Of a stretch of 32,524 bases of DNA, positions 23,186 to 31,707 are shown in pieces. The stretch comes from a virus. Below the pieces are notes generated by a model. That model was not told the origin of the DNA, did no database searches, and saw only the letters and a program-made list of their open reading frames with translations. Location: positions 1 to 32,524 of the IMG/VR virus record IMGVR_UViG_3300002835_000672; one strand, written 5' to 3'. The translations under genes and the position numbers were made by a program. The number at the start of each line of letters is the position of its first letter. Positions within the stretch are counted from its first letter, which is position 1.

Positions 23186-24984
23186 TAGTTAATTCGCTCT
23201 ACTGCAAATCTACCCGTGGTACTGGAGTTCCCGGTCGGTGTAGCCGTTCCTTGGTTTATACCGTACAGCGCCTCTATCCTTCTTCTCTCAGCTGCCATAT
23301 CTGCATCTCTTTCCCTGATTGGAACACCTTTAAGCGCCTGAGCTTTTGCATACTCAAGCATGTAATTTTCTACTGCTTGAATTTTACTAAAGTCGCTTTC
23401 AGCTCCCTGAAGCCCAAGTCTACCGCTGGCAATCGACTGTTCATAGGCGTAGAACCCCTGCAACCCAATTAGTTTAGCCTCGGCGTCAGTAATCTCCGGG
23501 TTATCTCTCTTGGCTTTTTCAGTCAATATGCTGGTCACTTGAGTGAACTGCGACTCTTGTCCTCGGTCACTGGCGTTTATCCTAGCAGCTTCCAACTGGG
23601 CGTCTATATTTTCTAGGCTTATGCCTCTACCAGTAGCGGCGTCAAATGCACCGGCTTCACTTTCTAACAACTGCGCTATGTTACCGCCCAGTGTGTCCCT
23701 TCGCCCCTCAACAGCGGAGCGTGCTGTGTTTTCCGCCTCAAACTGACTAAGCCCCATAGCACGAAGCTCAGCAATCATCCTATCCATCTCAGCAACGGAG
23801 CGTTCGCTTTCAGCCGCTTGCTCTGCGTATATGCGCTCATCTTCTGCACCGGCACCGGCACTAAATCCACCCAAACCCCGCTCAGCTAAACCCGCCAAAC
23901 CTGCTCGTAGGGCACGACGGCGCTGCGCTTCTGGGGAGAACCTAGTTTCAGCCAGCTCTCTACGGCTTCTTTCAGCCTCTGCCCGCTGCGCAACAAGATC
24001 GTCAGCCCCAGTAAGTTCTTTGAGCCTAGCTGCTCGCCTAGTCGCCGCTGCATCCGGGTCCAAAGCAGCCATTTCTTCCTCTTGTTGTCTTCTAAAACTA
24101 CGAGCTTCTGCCTCAAACGGGTTATTTTCTATTCGTTCGGCAAGCGCTCTTCGTCTTGCTGCAGACTCAGCTGCCGCAACTTGTTCGGGTGATACAGCTT
24201 GAGGTGATGTATTTTGCGCAGGCTGTTGCGCGTAACGCTGCAACGTGGGTCTACCGCTAGCGTCGTATACTACCTGTTCTTCTGTATCTTGTTGTGCGGT
24301 AGCTTGATTGCTCAAAACATTAACTTTAGGCTCTACGTCCATAAGCTCAAGCGGTAAAGCTGCTACGGCGGGATCGCTTTGTGGCTGTAAGCTAACGGGC
24401 CTTTCAGGGGGTACTTCTCCTGCGGCAATTGCTCTGTTCACTGCTTGTATGTAAGCAATTTCTTCCGCTTCTCTATCCCTTAATGCACGCCGCTCCGCGA
24501 CTCTTTGCGTCATGTCAGAAACCATAGACCCAAAGTTGTCGCCTTCAACACCGCCTCCTTGATCGAACGAAACAATACCGCCACCGGCCATACCAGCCAT
24601 GTTCGGTGCAGAGAGCTGAGGTAACCCGCCACTCATCGCTTGCTGCATCTGTTGGGCCTGCATGTTGCCGCCTTGGCGTTGGATGCCCGGGGACAGTCGT
24701 GAGGCAAGTCCTGCAATACCCTGCTCGGCTGCAAGTTTAGTGCGCTCAGCAACGGTAGGGGGCATAGGCTGAGGCTGCGCCGCGGCCATCATCTGGTCAG
24801 CAGCTTGCATCGCTTGCAGTGCATCTTTGTACTTCAACATTGCCAACGTGCGCGGGTCGAGTATCTGCTTCTCTGCATCCGACGAAACAACGTCAACAGC
24901 GGCGTTAAGCCGTGGGTTATTCATTTGCGGAGCCTGCTGCGCACCTTGCGGCATCAGCGCACCTAGACCTTGAGGTTGCATCAT
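23185..24984 (-). CDS. Probable virion protein with long coiled coil, 599 aa
   Basis: Two ATG codons stand at the start with AGGAG at 24995-24991. The N-terminal 130 residues are Met/Gln/Pro-rich, then comes AGGGIVSFDQGGG (about 133-145), a motif I know from marine phage virion proteins. Residues 260-480 are Ala/Arg/Glu-rich helices, probably coiled coil. No enzyme motif is seen. Placed between the 318-aa and the giant protein, it likely belongs to the same ejection or internal-core set, in the way P22 gp7, gp16 and gp20 or T7 gp14-16 work together. The assignment is by context. Confidence 0.7.
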   Translation of the reverse strand: MMQPQGLGALMPQGAQQAPQMNNPRLNAAVDVVSSDAEKQILDPRTLAMLKYKDALQAMQAADQMMAAAQPQPMPPTVAERTKLAAEQGIAGLASRLSPGIQRQGGNMQAQQMQQAMSGGLPQLSAPNMAGMAGGGIVSFDQGGGVEGDNFGSMVSDMTQRVAERRALRDREAEEIAYIQAVNRAIAAGEVPPERPVSLQPQSDPAVAALPLELMDVEPKVNVLSNQATAQQDTEEQVVYDASGRPTLQRYAQQPAQNTSPQAVSPEQVAAAESAARRRALAERIENNPFEAEARSFRRQQEEEMAALDPDAAATRRAARLKELTGADDLVAQRAEAERSRRELAETRFSPEAQRRRALRAGLAGLAERGLGGFSAGAGAEDERIYAEQAAESERSVAEMDRMIAELRAMGLSQFEAENTARSAVEGRRDTLGGNIAQLLESEAGAFDAATGRGISLENIDAQLEAARINASDRGQESQFTQVTSILTEKAKRDNPEITDAEAKLIGLQGFYAYEQSIASGRLGLQGAESDFSKIQAVENYMLEYAKAQALKGVPIRERDADMAAERRRIEALYGINQGTATPTGNSSTTGRFAVERIN

Positions 24985-25005
24985 TTGTAGCTCCTGTTAA
25001 TTTTA

Positions 25006-25962
25006 TTACGGCCCTATACCGGCTAGTTTGTCCCGTTCCTGCTTCTGGCGAGCTGCTTCTAGTATTAACGCCTGTTGCGCATTAGCCTTTTGATTAGCCC
25101 CAGCCGTGTTAGTGTTTGAAGGGAACAGCCGACCCAACATGTCGTATATGTCGTTAGCACCGCCGGCAATATCCTGCAGGGGGCTTGTGCTGGTGTAGTT
25201 GTACGCCTGTGTTTCCAACGGGAGCCCTTGTAATAGCGACTGCATGAACTGCAACTGACGCTGTGGGTAGTCCCGCTCAAACTCAAACTGCGCCAAGTCC
25301 GCACCTATACCCTGCTGCTCAATACCACGCTGCTCGGCGCCACCGGCTCGCTGCGCCCCTAAGACATCAAGACCTAACCGGCTGGCTTGCTGCGCCGCCG
25401 CCATTTGACGGGCCTGTTCAGTATTAAACTGCCCTTGAGCTTGGGTAAACGCTTCGTTGTACCCGCGACCGGTAATATCGGCCATACGATCCAACAACCC
25501 ACGCTGCAACTCAGCTTCAGCTACACCCTGACGTGATCCACCGTATGCACCGGCTTTACCGTACTGGCTCTGCAGTGCTTGCTGTTGCATCTCGCTTTGT
25601 CTGCGTGCAGCCGCATACTGCGGGTCTAAGACCGACTGCAAATACGGAGTCATGTACTGCTGAACCACATTACCAGAAGCGGGTGTAGTGACACCGGGAA
25701 TCCCAGCAGCTGCTTGAGTCGCAGTGGGTGGAGTGTACGCCGCACCGGTAAACGACATCGGGTTATACGCCATTGTGGAGGCATTAGGAACTTGCAACGC
25801 CCCCAGCCCCTGAAATGCCTGCGTTTGCAACGCAGATGGGCCGGCGCTTAAAGGTCCTTCATAGGCTGTGTACGGCAGGTTTGATGCCGCTGCGCCTCGA
25901 CCCAACATCTGGGTAACATAGGGCCCTGCAAAACTGGATAGGGAGGACTCTTCAGCTCTCAT
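25006..25962 (-). CDS. Probable DNA-ejection or internal virion protein, 318 aa
   Basis: A GAGG site precedes the ATG. The central region has a pattern common to marine podophage virion proteins: QQYMTPYLQSVLDPQ, then ARRQSEMQQQALQSQYG and AGAYGGSRQGVAEAE, followed by a Gln/Ala-rich helix (about 165-215). The rest is low in charge and Gly/Ala-rich. It resembles the short helical proteins that leave the capsid with the DNA. The pattern is recognised, the function inferred. Confidence 0.72.
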   Translation of the reverse strand: MRAEESSLSSFAGPYVTQMLGRGAAASNLPYTAYEGPLSAGPSALQTQAFQGLGALQVPNASTMAYNPMSFTGAAYTPPTATQAAAGIPGVTTPASGNVVQQYMTPYLQSVLDPQYAAARRQSEMQQQALQSQYGKAGAYGGSRQGVAEAELQRGLLDRMADITGRGYNEAFTQAQGQFNTEQARQMAAAQQASRLGLDVLGAQRAGGAEQRGIEQQGIGADLAQFEFERDYPQRQLQFMQSLLQGLPLETQAYNYTSTSPLQDIAGGANDIYDMLGRLFPSNTNTAGANQKANAQQALILEAARQKQERDKLAGIGP

Positions 25963-25969
25963 ATTAACC

Positions 25970-27259
25970 TCACACCGGTATAAACTTGTTAGGGGCTATC
26001 TTACGCCCTTGCTCCTGACGCCCAGTACGCGCTTGTCGCACCCGGTCCATCATGGAGTACAGTTGTTTAGCGCCGGCGTCAGAGTTACCGTTGCCCAAGT
26101 GACTAACCACGTCAGCAGGCACTACGAACTCCCCGTCGGATAATGCAGCTTGTTGCGTACCGTCAATAGTAGCAGGTATCTGGTCTGCCATGCCATCAGT
26201 AGCACCGCCTAGGTAGTACCCACGGGACTGCGGTGCTGCAACGTTACCGCCTCTGGCGTAACCAAAACCTTTGTAATCCGCTTCCACCATTTTTGGATCA
26301 TACCCTGTAACTCTAGCAACCTGCGCTGGGCTAACTCCGTACTTTTTCATGGCAGCGGCTATAGTGCGGTGTGCATCCACCCCCGCTCCACCGTACTGGT
26401 CGTACGTACTTTTGATAAAGTTCAAAACGTCGGTATCACTAAACTTACCAAAAGCTGTGTAGTCCGCAAGAATTTCTTCCGGCTTGAAACCTGTTATTTT
26501 GGACACTTGCGCCACCGGTATGCCCTTTTCTGCTATATCGTTAGCAATTGCCCTGTGCGCCGCTACTCTATCTCCCCCAGCTTGCTGAACCCTAAAGTCT
26601 ATTAACTCCTTAACCGACGCGTCCGTGTAGTTTTTAACTGGAGCCGCTGTGTTTATCTTAAAATCTGTAGTAGTAGTAGTTACTTTATTCGCAGCGTCAT
26701 CACCAACGACATCACCCGCGTCATCACCAACGACATCACCCGCGTCATCACCCGCCGAGCTAATCCCCGTTCCGCTAAATAAATTACCAAATAGGTACTG
26801 AACTACTTCTTTAGGTAACGAATTAATAATGCCCTGCGCTTTGGCTAGTCGCTGCTCTTGAGTTTCTGGGGTTTCTGGGGTTTCTGGGGTTTTAGTAGTC
26901 ACTGGGACGTTGACTGGGCTGATTCTTTCAGCGGCCATTGTTTCGCCCGTTGGGGTGTAGGTTGTATTCGTAAAGTATTGTCGTCCCGCACTGCCCGGTA
27001 TACGCGGCTCTCCCGTAGGCATAGTGGTAGAAAAGGCATTTGGTACAAGGGTTCTGTTGATGCCAAACTCAGGGATACCGCCCGTGTAGCCCGTGACGCG
27101 CTCCGCACCGCTACCGGCACCTATAAACTCTCCCACTTTACTATCCGGTTTTACGGCACCATATACAAGAGCGCCAAGGCCCGCGGTGGAGGCAACTTTG
27201 CTAAGGTCCAAATTACCACCGGGCATAAAGTAGTCGCTTACAGCTTTTCTAATGGACAT
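25970..27259 (-). CDS. Virion-associated protein with an internal domain duplication, 429 aa
   Basis: The C-terminal 80 residues match a conserved ending of aquatic phage proteins: YYLGGATDGMADQIPA, then LSDGEFVVPADVVSHLGN and MMDRVRQARTG. Residues 214-272 and 276-333 are two copies of one helical unit, each with AHR-I near its start, ITGF or VTGY, and a closing DY-FG. The linker before them (about 125-190) holds short ETP and GDDAGDVV repeats. It lies six bases after the previous gene and GAGGGGG precedes its ATG. It is probably a minor structural protein. Confidence 0.72.
   Translation of the reverse strand: MSIRKAVSDYFMPGGNLDLSKVASTAGLGALVYGAVKPDSKVGEFIGAGSGAERVTGYTGGIPEFGINRTLVPNAFSTTMPTGEPRIPGSAGRQYFTNTTYTPTGETMAAERISPVNVPVTTKTPETPETPETQEQRLAKAQGIINSLPKEVVQYLFGNLFSGTGISSAGDDAGDVVGDDAGDVVGDDAANKVTTTTTDFKINTAAPVKNYTDASVKELIDFRVQQAGGDRVAAHRAIANDIAEKGIPVAQVSKITGFKPEEILADYTAFGKFSDTDVLNFIKSTYDQYGGAGVDAHRTIAAAMKKYGVSPAQVARVTGYDPKMVEADYKGFGYARGGNVAAPQSRGYYLGGATDGMADQIPATIDGTQQAALSDGEFVVPADVVSHLGNGNSDAGAKQLYSMMDRVRQARTGRQEQGRKIAPNKFIPV
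26694..26888 (-). repeat. Two short tandem repeat tracts in the 429-aa gene
   Basis: A 24-bp unit occurs at 26694-26717 and 26718-26741 with a partial third copy, encoding GDDAGDVV. A 9-bp unit, GTTTCTGGG on the + strand, occurs three times at 26862-26888, encoding ETP. Both keep the reading frame and lie in the linker before the duplicated domain. Confidence 0.88.
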
Positions 27260-27265
27260 GGCGGG

Positions 27266-28978
27266 TTACCCCCTCAACAATTTAATAAGTTCGTCAGTGG
27301 CATTATACCGATTTACGCTGCCACCACCATATAACTCGGTCTCTTCGGCGCCCGCGTCCCTTTCAGCCAATATACGCATAATGTTATCTATCAGCGACGC
27401 GTTCAAATCGTACGGTGTGCCTATGTCCGCAAGACCTGCCTGCTCCGTGCTGACTGAGTACATGTCTTGTGTACTCTGAGGTTGCTGTATTGGCGTAGCG
27501 GGACTCCCGGGGCTACCGGGGCTACCGGAGCTACCGAGGTCGGGCGCAGGAGACGTTCTTAGCGGCGGACCATCCGGGCTTACCCGCTTTGCTACTTTAA
27601 CTTCTTCCAAGGCCGCCGGCGTTTTTGCTACTTTAACTTCTTCCAAGGCCGGCGGCGTCTTTGCTACAGTATCTTTGTTAATTACCGTCTTAGTTTTATC
27701 GGCTTCTGTTTGTGCTACAGTACCTGTGTTAACCACCGTCTTAGTTTTATCGGCTTCTGTTTTTACTTCGGCGCCAGTGATTGTGTCGTTGCCTACGGCG
27801 CCAGTGATTGTGTCGTTGCCTACGGCGCCAGTGATTGTGTCGTTTTTGACTGTAGCGGCTCTATTAACGTCCTCTTGCGTTTTGTACCTTTCATCCAGTT
27901 CCGCAACGTTTTGATTAACCCCAAGAACAACTTTGGTCGTAGCATCTATAAGTCCTTGAACGTCGCCCTGAATCGCTGCCGAAATTGCACCGGCGTTAGT
28001 CCCGGTAGCCTTACCTATTTCTTCAAGAATTACAACTTTAATGATTTCCCTAAGATTGGGGTCGGATTGGCCGGGGGAGCTCCGGGAAAATACTTTTTGC
28101 AGTACGCCGTCTATAAACGGATTGCCGGTGTACACGCCTACGGGAGCGCCACTGGTTGGCATACTACCTACGATTGTTGGGGTAGCGCTACCCGTGGGCT
28201 TTCCAATGACGATGGTGCCGGATTGGTTTGTTGGGTTTAACACAACAAGTGAAGGAAGCGGCGCGTTAATGAGTTCAAACAGAGCATTTGTGCCCCTACC
28301 AATCACGTTACCTATGCCGCCAATAATATTACCTGCGCCGGTAACGGCACCCTGTATCGGGGCGGGCAACAAATCAAATAGGCTACCCGTAGCCGCACCG
28401 GGAAGCGCAACTGTACTTGGTCCAGTGGCCGTGGTTGGCGCTGCCGCACCGGGTGTAGCTGCCTGTGCCATCGAAGTAATGTATTGGTTCCCCCCCGGAG
28501 GTGTAGTGACAGCGGGTGTGGTTCTGTCTATCGGTGCCTTCCCGCCAGAGTCCCCGGGTATGTTAATGGTGGGTTGACCTATAAAAACAGGGGTGGGTGG
28601 CGCCAAAAAAGACTCAGGGGATGGCGCCCCAGCGGGTACCGAAACCCCATACCGCGACATAAGCTCGTCAAAAGCGGTCTTTCTCTGTGTGAGCGACGTA
28701 GTTTCAGGATTGTAAGTCGCGTTTACGTAGCCAATAACATCCTCAAACGTTGGGGCTCTTCCCAGCAACTCTGTTAAGTTAGGGTCGTAAAGCCCTACTC
28801 CTCCGCCGACTGGGCTAACATTTGTAGAACCTATGTCGCCTAAAAGCTCTTGAATAAAATCAGTGGGGCTGTAGCCGCCTAAGCGTTGACCAATGACTGT
28901 GGTTGACCCTATACCAAAATAAGGATCGACGTCCCCGCCAGCGTCAAAGTGAATTTTCCCATCTTCATCAATTCTCAT
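27266..28978 (-). CDS. Repeat-rich virion protein, 570 aa
   Basis: GAGGTGAG precedes the ATG. The N-terminal 140 residues look ordered (DPYFGIGSTTVIGQRL and FEDVIGYVNATYNPETT), followed by a Pro/Ala/Gly/Thr-rich disordered zone with hydrophobic Gly-rich patches near residue 210. Residues 378-493 are almost entirely tandem repeats of four sizes. The last 60 residues (LIDNIMRILAER) are helical and ordered. No family is recognised. The layout of ordered ends joined by a repeat linker fits a minor tail or head-tail protein in this structural operon. Confidence 0.7.
   Translation of the reverse strand: MRIDEDGKIHFDAGGDVDPYFGIGSTTVIGQRLGGYSPTDFIQELLGDIGSTNVSPVGGGVGLYDPNLTELLGRAPTFEDVIGYVNATYNPETTSLTQRKTAFDELMSRYGVSVPAGAPSPESFLAPPTPVFIGQPTINIPGDSGGKAPIDRTTPAVTTPPGGNQYITSMAQAATPGAAAPTTATGPSTVALPGAATGSLFDLLPAPIQGAVTGAGNIIGGIGNVIGRGTNALFELINAPLPSLVVLNPTNQSGTIVIGKPTGSATPTIVGSMPTSGAPVGVYTGNPFIDGVLQKVFSRSSPGQSDPNLREIIKVVILEEIGKATGTNAGAISAAIQGDVQGLIDATTKVVLGVNQNVAELDERYKTQEDVNRAATVKNDTITGAVGNDTITGAVGNDTITGAEVKTEADKTKTVVNTGTVAQTEADKTKTVINKDTVAKTPPALEEVKVAKTPAALEEVKVAKRVSPDGPPLRTSPAPDLGSSGSPGSPGSPATPIQQPQSTQDMYSVSTEQAGLADIGTPYDLNASLIDNIMRILAERDAGAEETELYGGGSVNRYNATDELIKLLRG
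27501..27844 (-). repeat. Cluster of four different tandem repeat arrays
   Basis: From left to right: 9-bp units around 27501-27539 (Gly-Ser-Pro), 36-bp units from 27588 (two and a part, ALEEVKVAK type), 51-bp units at 27666-27716 and 27717-27767 (TEADKTKT type) and 27-bp units at 27770-27796, 27797-27823 and 27824-27844 (GNDTITGAV type). All periods are multiples of three, so copy changes preserve the frame. Confidence 0.92.
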
Positions 28979-28986
28979 AACTCACC

Positions 28987-29643
28987 TCAAGGAAGCACGG
29001 GTAGAATGGCAGGTAGCGCGGAAACAAAGCTCACGGCTACGACAGCTGAGGCTATCCCCGGGTGCGGAGATGTTGGTGCAACCGTATCGAGCTGCAACGC
29101 AGTGCTGTCTGCGGCGATCATTATCTGAATATACTGCTTTGCCTGCAAATCAATGTTAAAGCTCCAGTTAATCTCAAGCTCCTTACCGGAACCCGATATG
29201 CTGTACTCCCGCGTCGAATACCCAACGTTAGTGCCGTTTCGCCTGAGCCACACAAAAACAACCTTGCTACTGCCCGACGTGCTGCGTAGCTGCCCAGTAA
29301 ACTGGAAGTTGTAGATACCTGAGTTAGCCACCGTGATCTCGGAGGTAGTAACGCCGTTTATACTCACCCCAGCGTTAAGGTACGTCTGGTTAAAGCGCAC
29401 CGGCTGCGCGGTGTTAATTACAGCAATTGCCTGATCTCCGGTATCAAAGAACAACCCGTTCGGGCTACTTATAAACACGCCGCCGTTGTCGCCGGTGAGC
29501 AGGTTCAACGTGTTAGCTATCTGATTAAAGAACAAACGCAGGATGTTGTTAAGGTCATCCAAGTACACGCGTATCGGGTTCTGCTGCGGAGCTACGGGCA
29601 GGGCAGGCGGCTGAACTTTCTTTATCTTGTTTGTGTTAGACAT
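28987..29643 (-). CDS. Beta-sandwich virion protein, C1q/TNF-like C-terminus, 218 aa
   Basis: The ATG lies one base after the stop of the upstream gene and lacks a clear ribosome-binding site. The first 60 residues are a helical or linker segment (DLNNILRLFFNQIANTLNLL). Residues 95-205 have the strand pattern of phage jelly-roll decoration or tail domains: SGIYNFQFTGQL, then KVVFVWLRRNGTNVG, then KQYIQIMIAAD and a final VVAVSFVSA. Such domains often trimerise on the virion surface. The fold is inferred from pattern; a receptor-binding role is possible but not shown. Confidence 0.72.
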   Translation of the reverse strand: MSNTNKIKKVQPPALPVAPQQNPIRVYLDDLNNILRLFFNQIANTLNLLTGDNGGVFISSPNGLFFDTGDQAIAVINTAQPVRFNQTYLNAGVSINGVTTSEITVANSGIYNFQFTGQLRSTSGSSKVVFVWLRRNGTNVGYSTREYSISGSGKELEINWSFNIDLQAKQYIQIMIAADSTALQLDTVAPTSPHPGIASAVVAVSFVSALPAILPVLP

Positions 29644-29644
29644 A

Positions 29645-31510
29645 TTAACGTCTGCCGTCAGGGCGGATATCTAGTCTGGGTTTACCTAGTTTCCACGTCA
29701 CTCCAAGGCCAGTAGACTCAATCTTTACCGCTATCTGCCGGCCACGTATGCGCACGAACACCTGCCCAGTAAACTCTTCAATCGGCACTGTGGTGATCCG
29801 CGTTATTGTAGTGGTGCTGTTACCACCAACGGACAGGGGGTTGTAGTAGCCTGAGCCAGAGTTCTGCAGAGGCAGTATTGTCATCGTAGCCGACGGCGCG
29901 TCCGCGGTAGACCCCACAAAGGTCATGTCCGGCAGAATGCGGTTAATCATCATAAACCGGTCGCCCTCGTCGATATCAAACTCGCCCGAAGTAATCGTCG
30001 CTATAATCGGATTTGCGGTACCCAGCTCGTTGCAGTCAACGCCAAACTCTTGGGAAACTAGGTTGTTACTGTAAGTAGCCGCAATCGGGTTGTCTCTGAG
30101 GTCAGCATCTATCCACGCTGAACGACTCAGGTTGCCGTAGAACCAGATGTTCTCAACGTAGTTGTACACCACATACCGGTTGTTCTGCGTGGAGCCGGCA
30201 GAAGGGTAGAACCACCACACCTCATCAAACTGCTCGTTGGTACCGCATATCACCTGATTGAACTGATTTTTGTTAATGTCGTTGAACACGTAGCTACGCA
30301 GTGTGCAGGGGAGCGTCTTAACCGTACCGTCGTAGTAGTAAAACTTGTCTATGCCCATCCAGTACGCAACGTTGTTTGCGTAGATGGTACCGTTCGGGCT
30401 GACCACGGTTATGTTAGAACCAAGCAGCTGCGCACCCCACACTTCCGGAGCACCTAGATACTGCAGACCGTACACGGCCGAGTCAGTCCACACCAACACT
30501 TCTTGACGCGCTTGGCGTACAGCAACTATCTCGGTGCCTTGGGACAGACGTAGGCTACCGGCTTGATTAAGTGCCGTCGGTGTCCAGTTAGCTACGTCCT
30601 CTTGGTCAGACCAGCGGATCAACATGGGGTCCAGCGGGGCGGCGCCCAGCTCGTTGGCTCCGAAACAGAACGCAAACCGGAAGATGTCAGATACAAACGC
30701 AATGTTGGCGATCACCGGCACATTGGACGCTCCGCCCAGTGACGATACGTACACCGCTCTCGTAGTAACTCCAGTCGAAGCATCCCAGTAAAACGGAGCG
30801 CTGCCACGGTACGTAAAGAACAAGTCCTCACCGAAGTTAGACTGACTCCATATCCGCATCGGGGCTAGTGTTACCCCGCCAAAGCCCCACGTACCAAAAC
30901 CCCAGCGACCTGCACTCCACCCGGTAAAGGGCACTTCAATCTCGTTGCCTATAGGTATCTGGTAAGCCCCAACGACGGACGCTCCACCGTCTCCGGAATC
31001 CGAAGAATTTGCCGTGGCTGTAGCTACAAATGTGTAGTTGTCGTCGTCGATGATGGAGGCAATGACGTACTCTCGGTTTAGCACCGTAGCCGTAATGTTA
31101 CCGCCCAGACTTACCGCACCCGAGAACGTAACAAAGTCGCCCTGCTGTGCGCCGTGATCCACATCGGTAGCCGTGATAACAGCGGAACCAGTAGTTGCAT
31201 CAAACTCTACATCCCCAGCAGCTGTGGTTAAGCGAATGGGGGTAACGTCAAAGTACTGCCCACCACGCTCAATGTAGTATTTGAGGTTAGTGCCGACCGC
31301 TAACAGGTTCTGCCCAGAGAGCGTAGCCCAGTTAGTTAATGATCTAGCGACACCCAAATACGTATTTGCAGAAAGCCGCTGCCACCCACCTATTTTCTCG
31401 GGCAGGCCGAAACGGAAACGGACTTTATCCGTCTCGAACCATGTACCCTCCGCAGCGTACCGCGTACTTTCTCGGTTAACGCCGGGTTTTAAGGTGAGTG
31501 ACTTAAGCAT
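29645..31510 (-). CDS. P22 gp10-like packaged-DNA stabilisation protein
   Basis: The 621-aa product has the signature of tail stabilisation proteins of the P22 gp10 family: LKPGVNRESTRYAAEG and FETDKVRFRFGLPEKIGGW at the start, SDQEDVANWTP in the middle, and beta-propeller repeats with many Trp and Tyr. In P22 this protein plugs the portal channel beneath the needle. It is longer than P22 gp10 (472 aa), partly through an inserted beta domain at about residues 100-170 (VDHGAQQGDFVTFSGA). It supports a podovirus-like tail. Confidence 0.85.
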   Translation of the reverse strand: MLKSLTLKPGVNRESTRYAAEGTWFETDKVRFRFGLPEKIGGWQRLSANTYLGVARSLTNWATLSGQNLLAVGTNLKYYIERGGQYFDVTPIRLTTAAGDVEFDATTGSAVITATDVDHGAQQGDFVTFSGAVSLGGNITATVLNREYVIASIIDDDNYTFVATATANSSDSGDGGASVVGAYQIPIGNEIEVPFTGWSAGRWGFGTWGFGGVTLAPMRIWSQSNFGEDLFFTYRGSAPFYWDASTGVTTRAVYVSSLGGASNVPVIANIAFVSDIFRFAFCFGANELGAAPLDPMLIRWSDQEDVANWTPTALNQAGSLRLSQGTEIVAVRQARQEVLVWTDSAVYGLQYLGAPEVWGAQLLGSNITVVSPNGTIYANNVAYWMGIDKFYYYDGTVKTLPCTLRSYVFNDINKNQFNQVICGTNEQFDEVWWFYPSAGSTQNNRYVVYNYVENIWFYGNLSRSAWIDADLRDNPIAATYSNNLVSQEFGVDCNELGTANPIIATITSGEFDIDEGDRFMMINRILPDMTFVGSTADAPSATMTILPLQNSGSGYYNPLSVGGNSTTTITRITTVPIEEFTGQVFVRIRGRQIAVKIESTGLGVTWKLGKPRLDIRPDGRR

Positions 31511-31707
31511 TATCTGCCACGTGGTGCAGATTTACCGCCCGCAGCACCGCCTTTCTTAGTAGCACCACCAGCTGCATAGCCTTTCTTAGCCATACCACCA
31601 GCTGCCATCTTGCCTTTGCCATCCGCAGCAAACGCCGGGACTTTCTTACCGTCCTTTTCAACCATCTTCATTGCGCCGCCTGCTGCCATACCCTTAGCTT
31701 TCATCAT
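31510..31707 (-). CDS. Tiny Lys/Gly/Ala-rich basic protein, histone-like
   Basis: Of two possible starts, the ATG at 31707 is chosen because GGAGAG lies about ten bases before it; an ATG at 31725 has no such site and would add six residues. The 65-aa peptide is extremely basic, has almost no hydrophobic core and repeats AAGGxxKKG units, like the tail of histone H1. It overlaps the preceding gene by 14 bases and the next by one, so it is translationally embedded in the structural operon. It may neutralise packaged DNA or be a low-complexity virion peptide; no function is proven. Confidence 0.7.
   Translation of the reverse strand: MMKAKGMAAGGAMKMVEKDGKKVPAFAADGKGKMAAGGMAKKGYAAGGATKKGGAAGGKSAPRGR

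Noticed and set aside
27501-27844. Possible CRISPR array
   Set aside because: Units are directly adjacent, of four different lengths, without spacers and inside an open reading frame.
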